Below, piece by piece: positions 1 through 7,700 of a stretch of DNA of 12,812 nucleotides. The first letter of the stretch is position 1, and the number at the start of each line of letters is the position of its first letter. The stretch is taken from positions 1 through 12,812 of the forward strand of contig JARIET010000048.1 of NCBI GenBank assembly GCA_031127185.1, read 5' to 3'. The position numbers and the translations under genes are program-made. The stretch comes from Gemmatimonadota bacterium (GTDB lineage Bacteria > Gemmatimonadota > Gemmatimonadetes > Gemmatimonadales > Gemmatimonadaceae). A model generated the notes under the pieces. The model was not told where the DNA came from. It made no database searches and saw only the letters and a list, made by a program, of their open reading frames with translations.

Positions 1-11
1 TCCGGCTCGAT

Positions 12-45
12 CCACGCCGTTTTTCCCGCCGACTCCACGGCGTGG
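12..45. repeat. short inverted repeat upstream of the propeller remnant
   Basis: The 8-base arms ccacgccg (12-19) and cggcgtgg (38-45) are perfect reverse complements around an 18-base loop that contains a run of five T. A run of T inside the loop, not after the stem, is not the layout of an intrinsic terminator. Such an inverted repeat could arise by chance in DNA this GC-rich, and no function is claimed. Confidence 0.2.
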
Positions 46-138
46 CCGCCGGTCCTGCGCGTCTGCCGGCGTTCACCCCTGTGAACCCGCTGCTGCGCTC
101 TCCGGTCTACGCCGCGCTGTCCCCCACGGGGGGACCGG

Positions 139-504
139 CTGAACAAGAGCGGCGCCTGGACCTACCTCCCCGTCGACGGCAGCCCCCGCTTCAACAAGGT
201 CTGGTACAACGGCAACGTCGCCTTCGCCGTCGGCGAAGACGGCACGCACGCCAAGTACGCCGACGGTGTCTGGACCGTCACCCAAGAAGACAGCCGCCTG
301 CGGCTCTACGGCGTGAGCGGCACGAAGAACGCCGACATGTGGGCCTGCGGCGAGAACGGCCTGATGCTGCACTTCGACGGCGCCACCTGGACGCCGGTTG
401 ATCTCGGCACCGCGCAGTCCCTGTGGGCGGTCCTCGCGTTGAGCGAGACCGACGTCTACGTCGTCGGCGGCGGCGGCTTCGCGGCCCACTACGACGGCTC
501 CCCG
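139..504 (+). pseudogene. beta-propeller (WD/Ycf48-like repeat) protein fragment
   Basis: In the frame opening after the stop at 82-84, the translation shows about three blades of roughly 35-40 residues. Each has a 'V.AVGEDG', 'MWACGENG' or 'VYVVGGGG' strand followed by a 'KYADGVW', 'HFDGATW' or 'HYDGS' strand. This pattern is typical of secreted or lipoprotein propellers common in myxobacteria. No N-terminal signal peptide or plausible start precedes it: the frame is open only from 85, and the text before 139 is not propeller-like. After about 504 the propeller pattern stops and the frame continues as low-complexity residues to a TAG at 613-615. The gene therefore appears broken at both ends. 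Its right end runs into the GST-like segment, which is read in another frame. Positions 1-138 hold nothing I recognise. The molecular role of the intact protein is unknown. Confidence 0.6.
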
Positions 505-1433
505 ACTTCGGTGGCCGCGTCAGCAGCAGCATTCGTACCCCCGACGAGGCGCTGCGCATCGCGCTGCGTGAAGAGCTCGTGCGGCTGTGGCTGCCCCAGT
601 GGTGTGGCCTGTTAGAGCGCAGCCTCGCGGTCGACGGAAAAGGCTGGTTGGTGGGAGACACGCTGACCATCGCCGACTTGAAGCTCGTGCACTGGTTCGA
701 CAAGCTCACCAACGGCAGCCTCACCGGCATCCCCACCGATCTCCTGCACCCCTTTCCGGCGTTGACCGCCTGGCGGGAGCAAACCCATCGGGAACGGGCT
801 GCCCGCATCCTCCACCACCGCGTAAAGAACAACCTGCAGATCGTGTCCAGCCTGCTCACGCTGCAGGCCGACCAACAGTCCGACCCGGTCGCACGCTCGG
901 TGCTCTTGGAGAGCGCCCATCGCGTGATCTCGATGGCGCTGATTCACGAGCAGATGTACGGCGTCACCAGCCTGGACCGCATTGACCTCGGCGCCTACGC
1001 GAGCCGCCTCGTCGACTACCTCCGCGCCGCGCTCGCGCCGTCTGCGCGGGTCAAGGTGGTCGCGGCCGATGTCCGGGTCACCCTCGATCTCGCGGTCCCG
1101 CTCGGGCTGATCCTCAACGCGCTCGTCACCAACGCGTTCAAGTATGGCACCCCCCAACGGCCCGTCGACCGCACAAATCCGCCCCCATCCGACGAAGATT
1201 GGGACGTTCGTGTCACGATCGGCGAGCACGAAGGCTCGATCGTCATCGAAGTCGCGGACCGCGGACCGGGGCTACCCGAAGGCTTCAACCCCCGAAAGTC
1301 GTCCAGCCTCGGGCTGCAGATCATCCAGTCACTCGCGCGCCAGCTGCGTGGAAAACTCACCGCGACGAGCCCGAAAGGCGCCGTTCTCCGGTTCACCTGT
1401 TCCAACGCCACGCCGCCGCCGAACGTCCCGTAG
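423..1433 (+). CDS. chimeric ORF: GST C-terminal domain fused to HisKA_2 histidine kinase core
   Basis: One uninterrupted frame has two unrelated parts. Residues about 38-125 match the helical C-terminal domain of a sigma/Nu-type glutathione S-transferase ('WLVGDTLTIADLK', 'GIPTDLLHPFPALTAW'), with no thioredoxin-fold N-terminal domain before it. From about residue 129 it is a HisKA_2 kinase core: 'HHRVKNNLQ' (H131/H132, the second expected to be phosphorylated), 'MALIHEQMYG', N-box with N237, G1 box 'DRGPGLPEG' (D279) and G2 'SSLGLQIIQSL'. The N-box glutamate found in relatives is alanine (A233). No PAS, GAF or membrane sensor is attached. Residues 1-37 read antisense-like arginine-rich text over the propeller remnant, so GTG 423 is only the most upstream start; the true start is unclear and no ribosome binding site stands out. 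It is either a deletion-born gene fusion or a relic that has stayed open. The kinase half closely resembles the C-terminus of the 4724-9367 gene. Confidence 0.6.
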   Translation: MGGPRVERDRRLRRRRRRLRGPLRRLPDFGGRVSSSIRTPDEALRIALREELVRLWLPQWCGLLERSLAVDGKGWLVGDTLTIADLKLVHWFDKLTNGSLTGIPTDLLHPFPALTAWREQTHRERAARILHHRVKNNLQIVSSLLTLQADQQSDPVARSVLLESAHRVISMALIHEQMYGVTSLDRIDLGAYASRLVDYLRAALAPSARVKVVAADVRVTLDLAVPLGLILNALVTNAFKYGTPQRPVDRTNPPPSDEDWDVRVTIGEHEGSIVIEVADRGPGLPEGFNPRKSSSLGLQIIQSLARQLRGKLTATSPKGAVLRFTCSNATPPPNVP

Positions 1434-1520
1434 CACGTTAGATTAACAGGCTTTATTCCCTATGTGTGAAGAAGCTTCATATCCCGTGGCCGCGCGCCTC
1501 CACATGGGCTACACAAACCC
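1434..1520 (+). promoter_or_regulatory. AT-richer leader before the three-gene operon
   Basis: These 87 bases are the only clear noncoding gap before the operon and are visibly richer in A+T than their surroundings. They include TTAACA at 1443-1448, a TATGTG at 1461-1466 and a short stem tgaag/cttca (1467-1471 and 1475-1479) around the palindrome GAAGCTTC. The spacing of the first two does not fit a sigma-70 promoter, so I cannot assign -35 and -10 boxes. By position the operon promoter should lie here or within the preceding ORF. No terminator hairpin follows the stop at 1433, so read-through from upstream is possible. Confidence 0.3.
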
Positions 1521-4500
1521 ATGGCCACTTTCCGTACCATCCCTCTGGGCCCCCCCTCCGGGCCCGCGCTGTCGGTCTACAGCACCACCTTCGGCGCTGG
1601 GGATCGTCAACAGAGCGTCCTCGTGGTGGAAGATGAGGCGGTGATCGCGCTCGACATCAGCCAGCGCCTGCGGAGGCTCGGCTACAAAGTCTGCGGTGAA
1701 GCGGACACCTTTGAATATGCGCTCGCGCTGTTCCGGGAGACCGCTCCCGACTTGGTGCTGCTCGACATCTCCATCCGCGGCAGCATCGACGGCATCGAGA
1801 CCGCGCGCGCGATCTGCCGCGAGCGCGACGTCCCCGTGGTGTTCCTCACCGCGTTCGCCGATGACAACACCCTGCGGCGCGCCGCCGAAGTCTCGCCCTA
1901 CGGCTACCTGCTCAAGCCCTTCGATGAGCGCACGCTCGCGGTCACGCTGCGGGTCGCGCTGGAGCGCCACGCCGCGGACACCCGCGTGCGCGTGCTCAGC
2001 GCCGCGATGGACTCGGCCACGGTCGGCATCTCCCTGCTCGACGCGCGCGATCGCGCCTCGCGCGTGGTGTTCTCCAACGCCGCGCTGATCGCGATGGCCG
2101 GAGGTCCGCACGAAAACGCGCTCCGGGCGCCGCTGACCTTCCTGTCCGATGATCCGCAGAGCCCGGTCGTGCAGCGCCTGCGCGAGGCGGTGGAGACCAA
2201 AACCCACGCCGAAGGCACGGTGCTTGGGCGGCGTCCTACGGGCGAGCCGCTGTGGCTGTCCGTCACCGTGTCCCCTGCCCCCGATCGCAGCGGGCAGGTC
2301 ACCCACATGCTGGTGTTCCATCAGGACATCACCCGCGAACGAATCGCGGAGTCGAGCCTCGCCGCCAGCCAGCGACTCGAGCTCGCCGGCCGTTTGGGAG
2401 CCGGCGTCGCGCACGACCTGAACAACGTGTTCGGCGCGATCATGACCTTCACCGATCTCGCGGGGAACGGCCTCGATGACCCGATGCGCTGCGCCCTGCT
2501 CGGCGAGGTCCTCGCGGCTGCGGACCGCGGCGCCGCCGCCACCCGAAAGTTCCTTGACTTCGCCCACCACACCGAAGACGCCGCCGAAGTCGTGTCGGCC
2601 CTTTCGCGCGTCATCGGCGATGCCCGTCCGATGCTGGTCCAGATGGTCGGTCCACACGTGCGCATCTCGCTTCGGGTGACGCCTGAGCCGATGCTCGTCC
2701 CAGCGGACCCCACGGCCATCGAGCAGATCCTGCTCAACGTAGCGGCGCTCGCCAGCGACAAGATGCCCGACGGCGGCTCGATCTTCATCAGCACCACCTG
2801 CCCCGATACGGCGACTACACAGTTTGAAGCCGGACAGTACGTCAAGATCGACTTCGTTTACTCGGCCACGAACGGGAGCATGGAGCGCAACCTGCGCCAG
2901 CTCGCGTTGGGCGCGTACACCGACAGCGACTCGATGTTTGTCACCTGCCGCATGCTGGTGGAGCGCGCGGGTGGCACCCTCTCGAACCACGTGGACGCTG
3001 CCGGGATGGTGGTGTCCATCGAATTGCCGGTCACCAGCACGCTGATCACCCCCGAAGCCGGCCATATCACCGGCTCCGCGAGCGCCAACGCCGCCGGTGC
3101 TTGGTGCTTGCTCGTGGAAGACGAGCCGGCCTCCCGACGCGCCTACGCGCGGGCCCTCGAGGCGGTAGGCTTTCAGGTCGCGCAGGCGGCCAGCGCCGAG
3201 ATGGCGTTCCGCGAGCTCCAAACCCGAGGGGCAGCCATTCGTCTGGTGATCTGCGACGTCGTGCTGCCGGGCCTGAGCGGAACCGCCGTGCTGGAGCGCG
3301 CAGCCCTGCTCGCTCCGGGCGCGGCCACGCTGGTCATCACCGGGTCGCGGAACCGAAACGGCCTGCCGCCCGAGACCACCGTGCTGTGGAAGCCCTTCGG
3401 CGCGGACACCTTAGCGCGGCGCGCGCTCGATGCGTTGCCGCAGGTCGAAACCCCGCTGGCGCCGTTGCTGTACGTGGAGCCGCTCGTGCAGAAGGCGATC
3501 GGCGCCATCCGCAACAGCACCGCAGAGGCCGCCGACCAGCCGAACGTGCTGGTGGTGGACGACGACAAAATGGCGCTGGCGGCGATCGGTGCGGTGCTCG
3601 AAACTCGGCGTATTAACGTCATCCGCGCAGAGTCAGGCGCCGAAGCGCTGGCGTTGGCAGCCCAGAATGACATCCAGCTTGCGTTGGTGGACGTCAACCT
3701 GCCGGACGGGGACGGCGTCGATCTGCTCGCGTCCCTACGCGCGGGAGATGCGCTGCTGCCGACGATCATCATCACCGGTGACCGCTCGCTGGAGACGGCG
3801 CAGCGCTCGATCCGCGCGAAGGCCGGGGCGTACATCACCAAGCCGTTCGACCGCACCCAGCTGGTCGAAGAGGTCGAACGCGCCATCGCCGAGGGACAAT
3901 TGGCGCGCCTGCAGCGGAAGTTCCTCCTCTCCAAGGCAGGTCTGAGCTCGCAGTTCGTCGACTTCGCCACCACCGCGGCCGATCTGGATGCCGCGATCGC
4001 CGTCTTGTACATGGCCTATCAACCGATCGTCCGACCCCACGACCGCTCGGTGTTCGCCTACGAAGCCCTGATGCGCACGCACAGCGAGACGCTGCGCGAT
4101 CCCTCCCAGCTGCTCGCCGCGGCCGAGGCGCTCGGGCGCATCACCGAGCTCGGGCGCGCGGTGCGGGAGAGCGTCGCGACGACGCTGCTTCAGAACCCGC
4201 ACGTGACCGAGCCGATCTTCGTCAACCTGCACCCCAGCGAGCTTCGCGCCGACCTCGCGCTAGAGACCGAGCCGCTGCTCCCGTTCGCGTCGCGGGTGGT
4301 GCTCGAGGTCACCGAGCGCGACCAGATCGGCTCGGAAGAGAGCCTGCATGAGACCCTCCGGGTGCTGCGCGGCGTCGGGTATCAGCTGGCGCTGGATGAC
4401 CTCGGCGAGGGCTACGCCGGACTCTCGTGGCTGATCAAGCTGCGCCCGGACATCGCCAAGCTTGACATGTCGCTCGTCCGGGACATCGATGGCTCCGCGC

Positions 4501-4727
4501 TCAAGCGCGAGCTGGTGTCGTCGCTGGTCGGCGTGGGCCGTCGCGCCCGCACCGTGATCGTTGCTGAGGGGGTAGAGACCGAGTCGGAAGCGCAAGTGCT
4601 GACCGATCTCGGGTGCGACCTGCTGCAAGGGTACCACTTTGCCAGGCCGGGGCTGCCCTTCCCCAAGGTACAGCCTCTGAGTCCTGCCGCACCGAAGGCA
4701 ACGGGGACGCGGACGGTCATCCATTGA
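1521..4727 (+). CDS. multi-receiver EAL-domain c-di-GMP phosphodiesterase with LOV-like and pseudokinase domains
   Basis: Predicted cytoplasmic effector hydrolysing cyclic-di-GMP to pGpG under receiver control. Domains (1068 aa): receiver 1 about 32-150 (E37/D38, phospho-acceptor D82, T110, K132); LOV/PAS-like 154-275; histidine-kinase-like 280-510 with H-box 'VAHDLNN' (H298); receiver 2 about 528-640 (D534, D579, K624); receiver 3 about 675-795 (D680-D682, D724, K774); EAL about 830-1050. The EAL residues are all present: E848 of 'YEAL', N902, E932 of 'EVTE', D959/D960, K980, E1016/E1019 of 'AEGVE', Q1036. No GGDEF domain is present. The kinase-like part lacks working ATP-binding motifs (N-box Asn position is L410; no DxGxG or GLGL), so phosphate should come from other kinases, plausibly the two encoded downstream. 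ATG 1521 is the most upstream in-frame start after the stop at 1467-1469; the preceding ribosome binding site is weak. About 30 proline-rich residues precede receiver 1. First gene of an operon. Confidence 0.88.
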   Translation: MATFRTIPLGPPSGPALSVYSTTFGAGDRQQSVLVVEDEAVIALDISQRLRRLGYKVCGEADTFEYALALFRETAPDLVLLDISIRGSIDGIETARAICRERDVPVVFLTAFADDNTLRRAAEVSPYGYLLKPFDERTLAVTLRVALERHAADTRVRVLSAAMDSATVGISLLDARDRASRVVFSNAALIAMAGGPHENALRAPLTFLSDDPQSPVVQRLREAVETKTHAEGTVLGRRPTGEPLWLSVTVSPAPDRSGQVTHMLVFHQDITRERIAESSLAASQRLELAGRLGAGVAHDLNNVFGAIMTFTDLAGNGLDDPMRCALLGEVLAAADRGAAATRKFLDFAHHTEDAAEVVSALSRVIGDARPMLVQMVGPHVRISLRVTPEPMLVPADPTAIEQILLNVAALASDKMPDGGSIFISTTCPDTATTQFEAGQYVKIDFVYSATNGSMERNLRQLALGAYTDSDSMFVTCRMLVERAGGTLSNHVDAAGMVVSIELPVTSTLITPEAGHITGSASANAAGAWCLLVEDEPASRRAYARALEAVGFQVAQAASAEMAFRELQTRGAAIRLVICDVVLPGLSGTAVLERAALLAPGAATLVITGSRNRNGLPPETTVLWKPFGADTLARRALDALPQVETPLAPLLYVEPLVQKAIGAIRNSTAEAADQPNVLVVDDDKMALAAIGAVLETRRINVIRAESGAEALALAAQNDIQLALVDVNLPDGDGVDLLASLRAGDALLPTIIITGDRSLETAQRSIRAKAGAYITKPFDRTQLVEEVERAIAEGQLARLQRKFLLSKAGLSSQFVDFATTAADLDAAIAVLYMAYQPIVRPHDRSVFAYEALMRTHSETLRDPSQLLAAAEALGRITELGRAVRESVATTLLQNPHVTEPIFVNLHPSELRADLALETEPLLPFASRVVLEVTERDQIGSEESLHETLRVLRGVGYQLALDDLGEGYAGLSWLIKLRPDIAKLDMSLVRDIDGSALKRELVSSLVGVGRRARTVIVAEGVETESEAQVLTDLGCDLLQGYHFARPGLPFPKVQPLSPAAPKATGTRTVIH
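4724..4727 (+). promoter_or_regulatory. stop/start overlap (TTGA) coupling genes 1 and 2
   Basis: The TGA stop of the EAL-protein gene (4725-4727) overlaps an in-frame TTG (4724-4726) for the following kinase. The purine-rich GGGGAC about 15 bases upstream is a poor Shine-Dalgarno match, so coupling to translation of the upstream gene is the likely route of initiation. The alternative GTG at 4613 would give a 115-base overlap and 37 extra residues with no recognisable domain, which makes it less likely. Confidence 0.5.
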
Positions 4728-7700
4728 CCGCCGATTCGGGAGCGACGGTCGAAACTGCCGCATCGACGCTGCAGCCGCTGCTCTCCATCGCGAGCGCGAC
4801 TACGCTCGTCGAGCTGGTCGGGCGATGCGCGCGGGTGCTCTCTACGTTCGACGGGTTGGATGCACACCTCTTAGTGCTGTGGCGCGCGGACGGAGCGACG
4901 CTGGATCTGGTCTATGCCCGCGGCCTGAGCGCCGCGAGTGAGCACGCGGCGGAAGCCGCAGCGCTCTCCGGGCACGCAGGCGAGGTCGCTCGATCGGGAC
5001 AGGCGGCGTGGGTTGACCACCCGGCCGCCGAGGGCGCCGGCCAACGCGTCGAGCTGTGGCTCCCGGTGAAGGTCGAAGGCAAAACATACGGTGCGTTCGG
5101 CGTGTTTACCGCAGACACGGCGGTGGTATCGGCGCATCAAGACGCGCTCACCACGATCGCCGAGCTGATCGCGCTCGCCTGTGAGCGCATCGCAGCGGGG
5201 ATGCCGGCTCGGTTCGCGCGCGTCCTCGCGACCGACGGCCCGGCAGAAGCAGGGCCGAGCGTGAGCTACCTGCTGAGCACCGTCCCCGATGCCGTCGTCG
5301 GGATTGGGTTGGACGGACGCATCCTGTACTGGAACCGCGGGGCCGAGGCCCTCACCGGGTACTCCCAACAGCAGGCCGTCGGCCAGCCCGTCACGATCAT
5401 CATGCCGGAGCGCTTTCGCGCCGCTCACCTGCGCGGCATGGCGCGCCACATTGAGACGGGGGAAGCCCGGGTCATCGGGCGCCCCGTCGAGCTGATAGTG
5501 GTGCACGTCGAGGGCCACGAAGTGCCGGTCGAGCTCTCGCTCAGCCGCGTAGACGAAGGGCAAGGCGTGTACTTCATGGGCGTGCTGCGCGACATCCGCG
5601 GTCGTAAACACGCCGAGGAGCTACGGGCCGAAGAAGCGCAGCGCATCCGCCGCTTCACCGAGGCGTTGCTGCAGATCGGCCGCCACGCAGCGCAGGATTT
5701 TGAACCGTTCAAGAAGGACTTGGCGCGGACCACCGCCGAAGCGCTGGGCGTAGATGCCGTCACGTTCTGCCGGATGACGGACGCCGGAATGGTGTGCCGG
5801 GACCGCTACGAGCCCAACCCGAACCTCCACTCCTCGGTGACGCTGCAGCCCCCCCAAGAGATGGTCGCGTACCTAAGCGCCCTGAACCATGAAGATTCCA
5901 TCGTCGCGCCCGACGTACAAACCCATCCTGCGACCAGCGTAATCTATGAGCAGCTGCTCGCCCCCAACGGCGTAGTCTCGATGCTCGACGCCCCGATGCG
6001 GGCGTTCGGCGACACCATCGGCATAGTGTGCGTGGAGTCGAAGACCACGCGGGACTGGAGGCCAAGCGAGGTCTCCTTCGTGAAGCATGTCGCCGCCGCG
6101 ATGCTTCAGGCGGTGGAGCGCTCCGAGCGGCAGCGACTCGAAGCGCGCGACTCGGTGATCCTCGCGTCCATCGGCGATGCGGTGATCGCCTGCGACACCG
6201 AAGGTCGCGTCACCTTGATGAACCCCATCGCCGAACAGCTCACCGGCTGGTCGACCGCCGATGCGATCGGCCGCCCGATCTCCGACGTGTTCCGCATCAT
6301 CTCCTCGGAGACCCGCGAGCCCGCGCAGATCCCGGTGGAGTCGGTGCTCGCGACCGGGATGATCCACGGGCTCGCCAACCACACGGTGCTGATCCGCCGC
6401 GACGGCAGCGAGACGGCGATCGCGGACAGCGCGGCGCCGATCGTCGAAGAAGGCGCGATCATCGGCGTCGTGCTCACGTTCCGGGACGTGACCGAAGAAG
6501 AGGCGGCAAGACGGGAGATCGAGAGACAGAACCTTCGCTTTCGCTCGCTTGGCCAAGCGCTGCCCGACAAGCTGTTCTCCATGACCCTCGACGGGAAGGT
6601 GCGGCACTGGCTCGACAACAGCGACGCGACGCCCCTCAGGAGCACCGAAGCCTTGCCGGCCGCCACGGAGGACGCGCTGCGCAGAGCGGTCGAGGCTTCC
6701 GTGCAAGAAGGCAAGGTACAAACCGTCGAGTATGCGGGAACAGGGGCGCACTCGCACGAATACTACGAGGCGCGCGTGGCCGCGATGGGCGCGGGCGAAG
6801 CGACCGTGCTGGTCCGCAACATCACCGAAAAGCGCGAGCAGGTGCACGCGCTGGAGCAGGAGCGCGCCCGGCTGAGCACGGTGCTCTCCAGCACCTCGGC
6901 GGTGATCTATGCAGCGCGTCTGCCCACATTCGAGATCGAGTACGCGAGCGACTCGGCGCTCGCCGTGCTCGGGTTCACCGCCGCAGAGTTCAGCGCGCCC
7001 GGGTTCTGGGAGCAAGGCCTGCACCCCGACGACCGCGACCGCGTGTTCGCAAACCTGCCGCAGCTTTTCGTTCACGGTCGCCACCAGCACGAGTACCGCC
7101 TTCGGCACCGGGACGGGCACTACCTGTGGCTCCGGGACGACGTACGCTTGGTCTACGACGCTTCCGGCGCGCCAGTCAGCGCTATCGGCGCTTCGTTCGA
7201 CATCTCCTCACGCAAAAACGATGAAGCACGGCTGAATCGCCTCTTGGAGCTGAAGCGCCTCGTCCTCGCGGTCTCGCACACCTTCTTGGACGCCGACGGC
7301 GGAGATGGGGCGCAACGCGTGGAGCGCGCGCTGGCCGCCATCGGGGGAAGGATCAGCGCCCAACGGGTCTACCTGTACGCTGTGGATCGTGCTGCGGCGT
7401 CCAACCCCCATGAGTGGTGCGCCCCGGGCGTGGCGTCTCGCCGTTTGGAGCGGAAGCACGTCCCACGCGCCTGGTTTGACGAGCACTTCGGCGGGATCAC
7501 GACGAGCGACGCCCTGCAGATATCCGGGCGCTCCTCGGGTCCAGCCTCGGCGATGCTGAGCGCCGGAAGCGACGTCCAAACCATCGCGGTGCCGATGGTC
7601 CTCAACGGTGAACTCCAAGGGATGTTGTGCCTCGACGCCCCGGACACCGCCCCGTTAGAATTCGAAGAGTTCGCCTCGGTGCTACAGCTGATCGCCGGGG

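Noticed and set aside
1443..1484. Sigma-70 promoter with TTAACA and a TATGTG or CATATC box
   Set aside because: The spacings are about 12 and 29 bases, neither of which fits the usual 16-18, so no promoter was assigned.
1509..3221. Long open frame (570 codons) on the minus strand opposite the EAL gene
   Set aside because: Its translation is Arg/Gly/His-rich with no recognisable domain. It lies antisense to clear receiver and kinase motifs and is a GC-bias shadow.
2224..4727. GGDEF (diguanylate cyclase) domain paired with EAL
   Set aside because: No GG[DE]EF motif or cyclase-like fold precedes the EAL domain; the region is receivers and a pseudokinase.
5873..7120. 415-codon minus-strand open frame opposite the sensor kinase
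   Set aside because: No domain pattern is visible, and the plus strand encodes clear GAF and PAS domains across the whole stretch.
6028..7224. 398-codon plus-strand frame inside the sensor kinase
   Set aside because: The product is mostly Arg, Ala and Gly, typical of the +1 frame of high-GC genes, and the kinase frame has continuous domain similarity.
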